DNA of 64,000 bases from an uncultured Lachnospiraceae bacterium (GCA_949878435.1 CATLAK010000006.1:1-64000); one strand, 5' to 3'; shown: positions 52,281 to 61,829, numbered from the stretch's first letter. The notes: a model not told the origin generated them from the letters alone. Program-made: numbers and translations.

Positions 52281-52727
52281 TTAGACCAGCATCTCTCCCA
52301 CAATCTTATTGACCAGGCTGCCGTCCGCTCTGCCCTTCACTCTCGGCATAAGTTCCTTCATTACTTTTCCTTTATCTTTTCCCGAAGGCTCTGCAATGCC
52401 AAGGGTATCTAAGACCTCCCTGACCTGTACGCGGATCTCCTCCTCGCTCATTTCCTCTGGTGCAAATTCCTGATAAACGGCAATCCTGATCTCGCAGGCT
52501 TCTTTAATATCCTTCCGATCTTCCGGCGCCAGCTCCATGGTCTCCTTGGTCTGCTTGATTTCCTTTTTGACCACCTCATATTCCTCTGCCTGGGTTAAAT
52601 CCTCCCGCTTATCAATCGCCTTATTCTTAAGCGCCGAAAGAAGCATGGAAAGCGCATCCTTTCTGTCCTTATTTTTGTTCTTCATAGCCTCCATCATCTG
52701 TGAACGCACATCATCAATCATACTCAT
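52281..52727 (-). CDS. yqeY: GatB/YqeY-domain protein
   Basis: 148 residues, the family's usual size: MIDDVRSQMMEAMKNKNKDRKDALSMLLSALKN, then EDRKDIKEACEIRIAVYQEFAPEEMSEEEI, GKVMKELMPRVKGRADGSLVNKIV. It resembles the tail domain of the amidotransferase subunit GatB and is thought to bind tRNA. Short spacing (39 bp) to holA on the same strand. Confidence 0.92.
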   Translation of the reverse strand: MSMIDDVRSQMMEAMKNKNKDRKDALSMLLSALKNKAIDKREDLTQAEEYEVVKKEIKQTKETMELAPEDRKDIKEACEIRIAVYQEFAPEEMSEEEIRVQVREVLDTLGIAEPSGKDKGKVMKELMPRVKGRADGSLVNKIVGEMLV

Positions 52728-52766
52728 TTTTCATTCCATCCTTTCTTTTATAGATATTATCTGTCC

Positions 52767-53750
52767 TCACCCTCCCGTACTGCTGTACCGGATGATCAAC
52801 ATTTCCACGCTCATATTGTCATTGAGCCGCCCCGTCTTGATGGCTTCCTCCGCCCCCACACATGCCTCCACCGCATCCCGTATCTCCTGTGTCTTAAAGC
52901 GTGAAGCCTGAACCACATATTTTCCCGCAACAAACCCCGGCAGTCCTGTCTTCTCTCCTATGGTTTTGTTGGAATACCCCTTCCCTTTCAGTTCCTTTAC
53001 CTGCAAAAGAAGGTTAAACTGCCTGGCAATCAAAAACAAGATCCGCATGGGCGGCTCTTTTTGTGCCAGCAGTTCATAGTAAAGTTCCAGCGCCTTTTTT
53101 TGCTTTTTATCCGCTATGGCGCTTACCATATCAAAAATATGATTGCCAATTCTTTTGGTGCAGATTTCTTCAATATCTGCTTCCGTAATGGCTTCCTTAT
53201 CCAGACAATAGCAAAATAGCTTCTCCGTCTCTTTCCGGATATTTTCCATGTCTGTCCCAGTCTTTTCCAGAAGAAACTGCAAAGCGTTCTCCGATATTTT
53301 CTTGTTCTCCTTTTTTACCATCCCCAAAATCCACTTTTTCAGCGTACTTTCATCCTGAACAGCAAATTCCACCGCACAGCCCTTTGAGGATGCCATTTTG
53401 TAAAGACGGCTTCTTTTATCCACCTCTGTCTCTACAAATAAGAAGAACGTAGTCTCCGGCAGCGCGGGCAGATACTCTGCAATCTGCTCTCCGCCGCTCT
53501 TAAACAAACCGCTGTTCTCTAGCACGATCAAACGCCTGTCCGCAAAAAACGGAAGCGTCTCCGCCTGATCTATGACTTCCCCCAAAGAAATATCCTTCCC
53601 CTCGTAGTAATGGCAGTTCATCGTATCGTCACCGATCATCGCCTCTTTGAGCCTGTCCCGGTACTGCTTTCTTAAATATGCTTCCGCACCGTAGAGCAGA
53701 TAAATGTGATTAAATTGTCCTGATTTTATATCCTGCGTCAACCGCTGCAT
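52767..53750 (-). CDS. holA: DNA polymerase III delta subunit
   Basis: 327 residues from ATG 53750 (AGGAAAGAAT upstream). Starts MQRLTQDIKSG, with HIYLLYGAEAYLRKQYRDRL as the inactive Walker A region, then DAETLPFF-like text (VIDQAETLPFFADRRLIVLE), domain III with LLFLIARQFNLLLQVKEL. HolA is the clamp loader's wrench subunit. Usual length and neighbour: comEC lies nearby, as in many Firmicutes where comEC precedes holA. Confidence 0.92.
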   Translation of the reverse strand: MQRLTQDIKSGQFNHIYLLYGAEAYLRKQYRDRLKEAMIGDDTMNCHYYEGKDISLGEVIDQAETLPFFADRRLIVLENSGLFKSGGEQIAEYLPALPETTFFLFVETEVDKRSRLYKMASSKGCAVEFAVQDESTLKKWILGMVKKENKKISENALQFLLEKTGTDMENIRKETEKLFCYCLDKEAITEADIEEICTKRIGNHIFDMVSAIADKKQKKALELYYELLAQKEPPMRILFLIARQFNLLLQVKELKGKGYSNKTIGEKTGLPGFVAGKYVVQASRFKTQEIRDAVEACVGAEEAIKTGRLNDNMSVEMLIIRYSSTGG

Positions 53751-53853
53751 ATTCTTTCCTGCTTCTGTGTAATAATTATTATAAGTATACCACAACAAAG
53801 CAGATGATGCTAAAATAAATTAAAAGGATTACAAAAAAGAAAGAAGGTATAAA

Positions 53854-54777
53854 ATGGCTAAGCGGATATTAGATTGTTATGCTTCGGATTTTGAAGGATT
53901 TTCAAAGATGGATTTGCTGGAATCCATTGGAAAAAGCGAGGGACGGGTAATCGCCTGCGAGACCATCGGTACGGTGCAGCCCATGCTGGTGGATGTAACG
54001 AATGCAGAGTTCGTATCGGCGATGGGCGCTGATCTTCTGCTCCTTAACATGTTTGATGTGCTAAATCCGTGCATCCGCGGACTTCCAGACGGAAAGCCGG
54101 AGGATACCGTGCGGCTGCTCAAGCAGTTGACGGGGCGCCCCATCGGAATCAATTTAGAACCGGTAGAGGAAGGGAAAGAAGGCGAAACTTCCGATCTGTG
54201 GAAAATGTCCAACGGACGGCGGGCAACTTTGGAAAATGCACAGCGGGCATATGAAATGGGTGTAAATATGATTCTTTTAACCGGCAACCCGGGAATGGGC
54301 GTCAGCAATGAAGGAATTGAAAAGACCTTATCCCTGTACCGTGAGAAGCTGGGCGACAAAATGATTTTGGCAGCCGGAAAAATGCATGCAGCAGGCATAC
54401 TTACAGAAGCGGCGGAGTCAATCATAACAAAAGATGATGTCAAACGCTTCCGGAAGGCGGGTGCCGATATTCTGCTTTTCCCTGCACCTGCCACAGTACC
54501 GGGCATCACGGTGGAATATATCCGAGAGCTGGTAAGTTATGCTCATTCCCTTGGAGCGCTGACGATTACTGCAATTGGGACTTCCCAGGAGGGCGCTGAT
54601 ATCAATACAATACGGCAGATTGCATTGATGTGTAAAATGACTGGGACGGATATTCATCATCTAGGAGATGCGGGGTATGCGGGGATGTCATTGTCGGAAA
54701 ATATACAGGCGTATTCTATTGCGATACGGGGGGTTCGGCATACTTATCATAGGATGGCGGCTTCTATACATCGTTAA
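53854..54777 (+). CDS. Uncharacterised TIM-barrel-like protein (DUF7916-type)
   Basis: 307 residues. Repeated beta-alpha pattern with PIGINLEPV, GVNMILLTGNPGMGVSN, GADILLFPAPATVPGI and TDIHHLGDAGYAG. It resembles PEP-mutase or phosphosugar-type barrels and is often annotated as haloacid dehalogenase-like by inheritance; no HAD motif is present. It has its own ribosome site (GAAGG). The downstream palindromic element starts 40 bp after the stop. Confidence 0.7.
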   Translation: MAKRILDCYASDFEGFSKMDLLESIGKSEGRVIACETIGTVQPMLVDVTNAEFVSAMGADLLLLNMFDVLNPCIRGLPDGKPEDTVRLLKQLTGRPIGINLEPVEEGKEGETSDLWKMSNGRRATLENAQRAYEMGVNMILLTGNPGMGVSNEGIEKTLSLYREKLGDKMILAAGKMHAAGILTEAAESIITKDDVKRFRKAGADILLFPAPATVPGITVEYIRELVSYAHSLGALTITAIGTSQEGADINTIRQIALMCKMTGTDIHHLGDAGYAGMSLSENIQAYSIAIRGVRHTYHRMAASIHR

Positions 54778-54816
54778 AGTGTGCTCTTGGTTGTTAAAAA
54801 AGGGGATCTGTTGAAC

Positions 54817-55149
54817 GGTCAGTTAGTTGAGGAACGGCGCCGGCGGGGGATATAAATCTTGCGGAGGGCGGACCCACAGGCGTCACACCTTATGTTTTCA
54901 AGTCTCTTCTTAAAATCGGATTTCACTAACAGAATGTGTTTATGTGTTTCAAGACGACCAGGGCGGCATCCGTGCCGCTTGGCTCCTAAAATCGCCATCC
55001 ATGGCAATTTTACCCTAGGTGGCTCAACATTCTGTAAGTGAAATTGCCGACTTTTCGCAAAGACTTGAAAACATAAGGTGTGACGCCTGTGGGTCCGCCC
55101 TCCGCAAGATTTATATCCCCCGCCGGCGCCGTTCCTCAACTAACTGACC
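54817..55149. repeat. Palindromic repeat element, copy B (333 bp, MITE-like)
   Basis: Arms 54817-54902 and 55064-55149 are perfect inverted repeats over 86 bp. The interior (161 bp) is the inverted counterpart of copy A's: GTTAGTGAAATCCGATTTTAA, CTTACAGAATGTTGAGCCAC, GCCATGGATGGCGATTTTAGG and the hairpin GCGGCA-cgga-TGCCGC. Arms differ from copy A's except for the outermost and innermost ends (GGTCAGTTAGTTGAGG; CTTGAAAAC). No target duplication is evident. It supplies the stop codon of comEC. Confidence 0.85.
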
Positions 55150-57382
55150 TTCCGAAAGGCTGCTCTCCTTGATCTAAATTATTGTTCAAAAAAGATTTGA
55201 TTGTGATTTTTCCGTCTTTATAGTGAACTGTGATTGCTCCAGTTTGATTGGTCTGATAGAGTTGGCAGCCCGCTTGGTTAAGGCGGTCTATTAATTCGCT
55301 GTGGGGATGTCCATATGGATTATCTTTCCCGGCAGAAATCAAGGCGATGCGGGGGGATATTGTCTCCAAAAACTCCTTATCTGTAGAGTATTTAGAACCA
55401 TGGTGGGCTGTTTTTAGGATTGTTATTGGAGACATTTTCTCTTTTTTTAAAAACTGGGTAAGCATTTGTTCGCCCTCCCCTTCTATGTCTCCGGTGAGCA
55501 TTGTGGTGAAATTGCCGACAGTGAGGGTGAGTACGGTTGAATATTCGTTGGAATTTGAGGATGCGTATGCCTGAGTGGGATGAAGACATGTGATTGTAAG
55601 CTTGCCATCAATGATTTCCTGACCCCTGCTGATGTATGAGACAGGGATACCGTACTTTGCCGCCAAGTGTTCCAGTTCCAAATAGGCTTCTTCCTTTGCA
55701 CTCTGCGCGATGTCAGGGAGCACAAGATTCTTGATATTGATTCCTTGAAGCGCTCCTGTTTGGATCAATTCTTTGATTCCGCTGCAGTGGTCTTCATCGG
55801 GGTGGGTTATGAATACGGCTTTTAATTGAGAAATGCCTTGGGATTTCAGAAAGGGGATAATCCGGTATTCTCCAACGCTTTTGACGGAAGAACTCCCGCC
55901 ATCTACAAGATAACTGTCTCCGTATCCATTTTTAATGCAGATACAGTCTCCCTGTCCCACATCCAGAAAGGTAATTGTCAGACCTGCCTTTGCCGGAAGC
56001 AGGAGCAAAAAAACTGCTGTAAACGCTATGCCCCAGCGCAGGATGAGGGTTCCTTTTTTCTTTAAGAACACAAGAAGAAGTAAGAGCAGCAGGTAAAGAA
56101 TCATCTGCCAGATTTCTGGCTTGCCGCATGTTAAGAGATTGCCGGGAAGCCTATCGCAGATGTTGCAGGTTCCTTCATATATTGTGAGGATTCCTTTAAT
56201 CAGCAGGGCAAAGGGAACCACAGCTGGCGGGCATAAAATACTGCATGCAAGAAGAAGCAGACCTGCCGCCATCAAAATACTCATCAGCGGAATCACCAGC
56301 AGGTTTAAGAACATGGAATAAGCTGGAAACTGATAGTAGAACCATAAATAGATAGGCAGGGTGACGACCATCATTGCAATGCTTCCAAGAAGCTTTTTTA
56401 CTGCTGGATGTATTGTCCGTTTTCCCTCCGTCAAGGAAGGAAGAAGCAGACCGATTCCCAATACGCATCCGAAGGAGAACAAGAAACCGCTGTGCTTAAG
56501 ATAGAAGGGTTGGTTTATGAGAATCAGAACGGCTGCCACCATCACCGCCGTCAGCATGTCATAAGTGCGTTCTGTGAGAACGGCTCCCATTTGCAGCGAA
56601 AACATGATGACGGCACGGATGGCTGATACGGAAAATCCGGTCATGATGCAGTAAAGGACCATTGCCAACGCTGATACGGCTGCCGATACCTTCATGGGCA
56701 TTCCACACTTTCGCAGCAGCTTGTACAGTCCCATGCCAAGCATAGAAATGTGCAGCCCTGAGATTGCCAGAATATGTGCGATTCCGTTTCTCTGATAAAG
56801 TGCCTTTAGTTCCTTATCCATGCCGCTTTTTTCACCCAGCAGCATGGTCTGCATCATTGCTGCTTCCTGTTTCGGAAGATTTTCCGAAAGTTTCACTGAC
56901 AAGAATCTTCTGACCAGATATGCCTTTTGCGTAAGTATGTTATAATTTTGTGACTTTGCTGAAATAACTGCCTGATTCAGGCGATAGGATATTCCTAAGA
57001 TCTGATAATATGAATAGGCATCAAATTGTCCCGGATTGGATGCTCGTTCAAAGCCTGCAAGCCTTCCCGTAAGCCGCACGGTACTGCCCATCTCCGGTTC
57101 TGTTTGACCGGATTTCAAATAGCAGATGACCTTTTCCGTGCGGAAGGCGGATGGCTTTTCCCACTGCTCCCCGCCTTCTTGGGAAAAAAGCTTTAAATAC
57201 AGCACCGTCACCGGCTCTTTTGTCTGCCCTGATGTCTCCTTCTTATATACGCTTCCCTCCACCGTAATCATTTTGCCTTCAAGCGCGTCAAAATTCTGGT
57301 ATGGCGCAGGCTTTATGCTTACAATGAAGTACAAGACCAAAGACAGTATCAGGCAGGCAAAACCAAGGGGACGTTTTGCCAT
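55136..57382 (-). CDS. comEC: DNA internalisation protein ComEC/Rec2
   Basis: 748 residues from ATG 57382 (GGAGGTAAATAT upstream). N-terminal DUF4131 domain (about 30-170), the Competence membrane domain with HILAISGLHISMLGMGLY and many helices (about 190-470), and a C-terminal MBL-fold domain: FLDVGQGDCI, VFITHPDEDHCSG, LTGDIEGEGE, TAHHGSKYSTD. It forms the inner-membrane channel for DNA uptake, and the MBL domain may degrade one strand. The final codons and the TGA stop lie inside repeat copy B, so the native C-terminus has been altered slightly. Confidence 0.95.
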   Translation of the reverse strand: MAKRPLGFACLILSLVLYFIVSIKPAPYQNFDALEGKMITVEGSVYKKETSGQTKEPVTVLYLKLFSQEGGEQWEKPSAFRTEKVICYLKSGQTEPEMGSTVRLTGRLAGFERASNPGQFDAYSYYQILGISYRLNQAVISAKSQNYNILTQKAYLVRRFLSVKLSENLPKQEAAMMQTMLLGEKSGMDKELKALYQRNGIAHILAISGLHISMLGMGLYKLLRKCGMPMKVSAAVSALAMVLYCIMTGFSVSAIRAVIMFSLQMGAVLTERTYDMLTAVMVAAVLILINQPFYLKHSGFLFSFGCVLGIGLLLPSLTEGKRTIHPAVKKLLGSIAMMVVTLPIYLWFYYQFPAYSMFLNLLVIPLMSILMAAGLLLLACSILCPPAVVPFALLIKGILTIYEGTCNICDRLPGNLLTCGKPEIWQMILYLLLLLLLVFLKKKGTLILRWGIAFTAVFLLLLPAKAGLTITFLDVGQGDCICIKNGYGDSYLVDGGSSSVKSVGEYRIIPFLKSQGISQLKAVFITHPDEDHCSGIKELIQTGALQGINIKNLVLPDIAQSAKEEAYLELEHLAAKYGIPVSYISRGQEIIDGKLTITCLHPTQAYASSNSNEYSTVLTLTVGNFTTMLTGDIEGEGEQMLTQFLKKEKMSPITILKTAHHGSKYSTDKEFLETISPRIALISAGKDNPYGHPHSELIDRLNQAGCQLYQTNQTGAITVHYKDGKITIKSFLNNNLDQGEQPFGRSVS

Positions 57383-57451
57383 ATATTTACCTCCTGTATG
57401 CCGCATACTTTCTCTGCGGCCTTACCTGCGATATATGGAAGGGTTGAAAAT

Positions 57452-58375
57452 TTATTCCCCCACCAACTCCAGGTTTCTCTCAAATACCGTTGAAAAACTG
57501 ATATTTTCTTTATAATTTACATTTGTATCACCGTTGATGGATATCTGTACTTTATTCACATTAGATAGTTCCACCAGAGAATTTGTGATGGAATAAATCG
57601 TCACATCTGATGTTACATTATAAATCTGCGTCAGGAATGTGCTGTCCAGATTTACATAGCAGATGCCGTCCTTTACATTGACGCTGACGATTTTCGTGTC
57701 CGGATTTACGGCGGGAAAAGCCTTTTCCTCTGCAAGAGGACCTGCTATCAGCTGTTCCACCACCAGTCTTTCCATTGCAATATTGCTATTATAAATCACC
57801 GGTCTGCTCACCGCTTTAAGTCCGTCTCCGTTTTCATTTGCAAAATACAGCGTCAACTTCACTTTTTCATAAGTATTAATCTCATTGCCCGCGTTGTCGA
57901 TGAACATATCCGCATTCATCGTTCCGATGACGATACCGGATGCATCTGTAAGCGGCTCTGACTTGATTTGGAAACTTACATACTGTATTCCCTCAATCTG
58001 TGTCAGTGTCCTGACGATTGCCGCACGCACCAGAACTTCGGTGGTGACCGGCTGCAGTTTATAGTTTTCATCAAAAACCAGCGTCACCTGATCCTCCGCA
58101 ATGCTGTAATCCAATAAATTGAAACCGCCGGATAAAGGCGCCTTGTATTCCAGCTTTCCGGAAGCAACGCCAAGCTGGTCTATGAACTCTGACACCAATG
58201 CTTCCTTATCCTTCGTCTCTGTCCTATAATCCTGGGGAAATATCCCTGTTTCATCATTATTCTCATAATAAATTCTATACATATCCTTCTGGCTGGTATC
58301 ACTCTGCTGCCCACAGGCACAGAACATTGTCAAGAAAACCAGCGCCAGGAAAAGCATTTTACCTTTTTTATTCAA
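57452..58375 (-). CDS. GerMN-domain lipoprotein
   Basis: 307 residues from TTG 58375 (AAGGAG 10 bases upstream). Lipobox FCAC near 20. Two GerMN domains follow (about 40-165 and 175-300), with YVSFQIKSEPLTDASG and IKVTLYFANENG-like strands (KLTLYFANENGDGL). GerM proteins act in spore germination and sporulation; other GerMN lipoproteins pair with two-component kinases such as LpqB with MtrAB. It begins 14 bp after the histidine kinase gene, fitting the latter role. Confidence 0.88.
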   Translation of the reverse strand: MNKKGKMLFLALVFLTMFCACGQQSDTSQKDMYRIYYENNDETGIFPQDYRTETKDKEALVSEFIDQLGVASGKLEYKAPLSGGFNLLDYSIAEDQVTLVFDENYKLQPVTTEVLVRAAIVRTLTQIEGIQYVSFQIKSEPLTDASGIVIGTMNADMFIDNAGNEINTYEKVKLTLYFANENGDGLKAVSRPVIYNSNIAMERLVVEQLIAGPLAEEKAFPAVNPDTKIVSVNVKDGICYVNLDSTFLTQIYNVTSDVTIYSITNSLVELSNVNKVQISINGDTNVNYKENISFSTVFERNLELVGE

Positions 58376-58388
58376 AGCATCCTTCTCC

Positions 58389-59867
58389 TTATACTAAAAC
58401 CCGTGTAAGAGGTATCTTTACCGTAAATACAGTTCCCTCCCCTTCAACACTTTCTACCTTAATGGATCCCCTATGGAGCAGTATTGCACTTCTGGTGATT
58501 GCAAGACCTAATCCTGTGCCTCCAATCTCTCTTGAATGTGATTTATCTACCCGATAAAAACGTTCATAAATCTGGCTTCTGGATTCTTCCGGAATGCCGA
58601 TTCCAGTATCCGCCACCTCTACCGTGAAAAATTGATGATCTGCATCCAGCGTCACATCTACCTTCCCCTGTTCTTTATTGTATTTAATCGCATTTTCAAC
58701 CAAATTGGTCAAAATCAGGGACATTTTCACTTCGTCTACTTCCGCAATGATCTCTCTTTTGCTGATCAAGGTCACTTCAATATTCTTTTTTCTTGCAATC
58801 GGACGGAGCCTCTTTAAAATGATTTCCGTCAGGTCATTGATGTTGATTACACTAATATTAAGCTCTGCTGCCGATTTATCCAGTTTTACTAAAGCAAGAA
58901 GATCGTTGATAATCTTGTCTTCCCGTTCGATTTCCTCTGCAATATCTACCATGAACTCATGGTAAAGTTCCGCCGGGACATCCTGCTGTGCCAGCAGGGA
59001 ATCTGCAAGTACCTTCACCGAAGTAATCGGCGTCTTGAGCTCATGGGATACATTTGCCACAAACTCCTTCCTGGAATCATCCAACACCTTCATTCTTTCA
59101 AGGAGGCTGTTAAAAGCATCCACGATATGCTCTGTTTCCAGATAGTCCGGCACAGACACCGGCTCATTGGTATACCCTTCCTTCACTTCGCTGATTGCCT
59201 TTGAGACTCGGTCAAAAGGCTTTATCAAAATCTGCGCCAAAATAAGGGCAATGGCAAAAATGCAGAAAACCATAATGATCTCAACGATAAGCGCCTTTCG
59301 GTTCAATAGTTCCAACGTGTTTACAATGCTGTCGGTAGAGACACTGGTAAGCATCACACCCCGGACCACCTCTGTTCCTTCCGGAATCTCCGCAGTCGCC
59401 ATCTGCGCTGAAATCGTCTCCACAATCGGAACCGTAATCTCAATAAATCCATTGACCGCATCGTAATTCACCGTATTAACGCCCTTCATGCACCTAATGA
59501 CCTCTTCGGATATAATCGTCTTCCCCTCACTGATGGCGTATGTATCCTTCACCACCTTTAAGTTTCCATTAATAACAAGCACCCGCCCGTTATACAGATT
59601 GGAAAGCTGCTCAAGTTCTGCCCCTATCATCTCCGATGAGGTGTCCTGCAGATAGTTGTATGTAATCAGGTGATTTGCAATGATCCTAAGCTGTGTCTGC
59701 ACATCTGAGGTCCTCACATCCACAGCACGGCTTTCGTAGTTTTCCAGAATACCCACGCGCACAAAGATACTGGGAATACTTCCCATAAGAAATATAATGA
59801 CGAACAGGCGGACCTTTAAGCTCCGCCAAATCTTCAAGTTTTTAAAAGTTGCTTTTAGATCAGCCAT
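58389..59867 (-). CDS. Two-component sensor histidine kinase (WalK/MtrB-like)
   Basis: 492 residues from ATG 59867; an upstream GTG sits too close to AAAGG. Membrane segment 1 (about 20-40), extracellular sensor (40-185), segment 2 (about 190-215), HAMP (215-265). Then HisKA with the phospho-acceptor VSHELKTPITSV, and an HATPase with NAIKYN, DTGIGIPEES and GTGLGLAITRS. No PAS domain. Its partner is the response regulator encoded 62 bp upstream. Confidence 0.93.
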   Translation of the reverse strand: MADLKATFKNLKIWRSLKVRLFVIIFLMGSIPSIFVRVGILENYESRAVDVRTSDVQTQLRIIANHLITYNYLQDTSSEMIGAELEQLSNLYNGRVLVINGNLKVVKDTYAISEGKTIISEEVIRCMKGVNTVNYDAVNGFIEITVPIVETISAQMATAEIPEGTEVVRGVMLTSVSTDSIVNTLELLNRKALIVEIIMVFCIFAIALILAQILIKPFDRVSKAISEVKEGYTNEPVSVPDYLETEHIVDAFNSLLERMKVLDDSRKEFVANVSHELKTPITSVKVLADSLLAQQDVPAELYHEFMVDIAEEIEREDKIINDLLALVKLDKSAAELNISVININDLTEIILKRLRPIARKKNIEVTLISKREIIAEVDEVKMSLILTNLVENAIKYNKEQGKVDVTLDADHQFFTVEVADTGIGIPEESRSQIYERFYRVDKSHSREIGGTGLGLAITRSAILLHRGSIKVESVEGEGTVFTVKIPLTRVLV

Positions 59868-59928
59868 AACCGGCACTGCCTTTCAAATCCGCACTTCTTT
59901 AAGGTCTCCTCAGGGTCGCTCCTTAAGA

Positions 59929-60609
59929 TCACGCAAAATAGTAGCCCACGCCCCATTTTGTGTGCACATACTTAGGCTCCGAAGGGTTCTGTTCTATCTT
60001 CTCCCTCAGCCTTCTGATATGTACATCCACCGTCCGCACATCTCCCGGATAGTCATTCCCCCACACCAGCTTTAAGAGGTTTTCCCTGCTATACACCTTG
60101 TTTACATTGACCACCAGCAGCTCTAACAGCTCAAATTCCTTTGCTGTCAGATTGATTTCCTGCCCTGCTACGTATACTCTCCTTCCATCACAATCAAGCC
60201 GCATATCCCCGCTCTCAATAATCTTTGCCGTTTCCTTGGGCTTAGGGGAAGTACGCCTTATGATTGCTTTGATTCGTGCCTTTACCTCCAAAATGTTAAA
60301 AGGCTTTGTGATGTAATCATCCGCACCGTATTCAAGCCCTAAGATTTTATCCATATCTTCTCCCTTTGCGGTTAACATAACAATCGGGACACTTGAAAAT
60401 TCCCGCGTCTGCTGACAGACTTCAAACCCTGTAAGCTTAGGGAGCATGACATCCAGCAGTACGATATCGTACTCCTTCTCCTTGATCATTTTAAGCGCTT
60501 CCTCGCCGTCATAAGCGCAGTCCACTTCCATTCCGTCCTGTTCCAAGCTAAAACGTATCCCCTTTACGATCAGCTTTTCATCATCTACAACAAGCACTTT
60601 CTTCGCCAT
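59929..60609 (-). CDS. OmpR/PhoB-family response regulator
   Basis: 226 residues. Receiver domain with the acidic pair DDE (9-11), phospho-acceptor Asp53 in LLDVMLPK, and Lys in MLTAKGED; C-terminal winged helix with LTAKEFELLELLVVN and DVRTVDVHIRRLREKI. The family binds tandem half-sites 11 bp apart. It probably regulates its own locus; other targets are unknown. It begins 25 bp after comEA. Confidence 0.95.
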   Translation of the reverse strand: MAKKVLVVDDEKLIVKGIRFSLEQDGMEVDCAYDGEEALKMIKEKEYDIVLLDVMLPKLTGFEVCQQTREFSSVPIVMLTAKGEDMDKILGLEYGADDYITKPFNILEVKARIKAIIRRTSPKPKETAKIIESGDMRLDCDGRRVYVAGQEINLTAKEFELLELLVVNVNKVYSRENLLKLVWGNDYPGDVRTVDVHIRRLREKIEQNPSEPKYVHTKWGVGYYFA

Positions 60610-60634
60610 ATTAATCCCTACCTTATTTCAATAA

Positions 60635-61306
60635 CTACACGGTAATGCTGTCCTTTATCTTTTCAAACAGCCCATTCTTTATCCCCTCAACGTTCATAAT
60701 ATCTTCTTTCTTTTCAAACGGTCCATTCTTTTCCCTGTAGGCAATAATGCTTTTCGCCTTGCTGCTCCCTACTCCTGGAAGGGTGCACAAAAGTTCCTCT
60801 TCCGCCGTATTGATATTTACGGGAAAATCCTTTTCGTCAGCGTCCCCTATACCGAAATCTTGCCAATGATTCTCTCTTCCGGTCTCTTCCACCTCAGCCT
60901 TGGTCGGTATATAAATCTTCATTCCGTCCGCAACCTGATCCGCCTGGTTCAAATAATCCTGATCTGCATCCTCCCTAAATCCGCCTGCCTTCTCAACGGC
61001 CTGATAAATCCGGCTTCTTACTTCCAGCGTATATACGCCCGGATTATTCACTGCACCGCAGATATGTACCACACAGGACGATACCTCCAAAATCTCTTTA
61101 GTCCCATCATCCGTTTCTGCCGGCTGCAAGGCTGCATCTTCCGTCATCCCTCCTGCCGCATCTGCTTCTTTTCCGACCTCCGCCCCGGCATCATTTACAG
61201 GAAGGAGCAGTAATTCCTCCTGCTCCTTTTCCCTTTTTTCACAGCCTAAAAGTATACAGAAAAATACAACTAAAATTCCTGCTGCCAGTTTGTAATTTTT
61301 CTTCAT
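60635..61306 (-). CDS. comEA: ComEA-like lipoprotein with SLBB and helix-hairpin-helix domains
   Basis: 223 residues. Lipobox LLGC near 22, in place of the transmembrane anchor of Bacillus ComEA. After an acidic linker an SLBB domain (about 78-140: VVHICGAVNNPGVYTL, GMKIYIPT) and a HhH pair (about 165-223: VNINTAEEELLCTLPGVGSSKAKSIIAYRE). ComEA binds incoming DNA at the cell surface and passes it to ComEC, encoded about 3 kb downstream. Starts 9 bases after a ribosome site GGAGATAACG. Confidence 0.9.
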   Translation of the reverse strand: MKKNYKLAAGILVVFFCILLGCEKREKEQEELLLLPVNDAGAEVGKEADAAGGMTEDAALQPAETDDGTKEILEVSSCVVHICGAVNNPGVYTLEVRSRIYQAVEKAGGFREDADQDYLNQADQVADGMKIYIPTKAEVEETGRENHWQDFGIGDADEKDFPVNINTAEEELLCTLPGVGSSKAKSIIAYREKNGPFEKKEDIMNVEGIKNGLFEKIKDSITV

Positions 61307-61397
61307 CGTTATCTCCTTTCTGTTATCCAGAAAGCCCCTTATAACGATACCATTTCATTGTAAAGTAAATCAGGTCGATTGACAAGCCAAATGTTCA

Positions 61398-61829
61398 CTA
61401 TTTCCATTTGAAAATTACAATCCCCGCTATTGCCACCAGCATTCCTAAAATCTTTCTCCACTCAAGAGGCTGTTTTTCCACACCGAACAACCCCAGCAGT
61501 TCGATGACATAAGCAATGATGAGCTGGGCGATTACAATCAGCATGACCGCTCTTGCCGGTCCTAACATTTCCATGCTTTTGATTACCGTATAAGTGATAA
61601 ATGCACCTATAGCGCCTCCTAAGAGCATATATTTCGGTTCAACCTTAAGCAGCGTCCCAAAAGAGGAGCGATCTGAAACCAGCCATACCCCAAGGCACAC
61701 TAGGAGCGCCGTCAGCTGGACAAAAGCATTGGCAACCCAGATGCCGGAAGTCTTGGTTACCTGGGTATTGAACACACCCTGAATGCTCATCAGGGCGCCT
61801 GATATAAGCGCAATAAAAAATCCAATCAT
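61398..61829 (-). CDS. DMT-superfamily transporter (DUF606/YdcZ type)
   Basis: 143 residues with about five membrane segments; MIGFFIALISGALMSIQGVFNTQV is the typical YdcZ N-terminus. Most members have unknown cargo. Its ATG lies within the 3' arm of an 11-bp perfect inverted repeat (see regulatory entry), with GGAGG in the loop. It starts 54 bp after the end of the solute-binding gene on the same strand. Confidence 0.88.
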   Translation of the reverse strand: MIGFFIALISGALMSIQGVFNTQVTKTSGIWVANAFVQLTALLVCLGVWLVSDRSSFGTLLKVEPKYMLLGGAIGAFITYTVIKSMEMLGPARAVMLIVIAQLIIAYVIELLGLFGVEKQPLEWRKILGMLVAIAGIVIFKWK

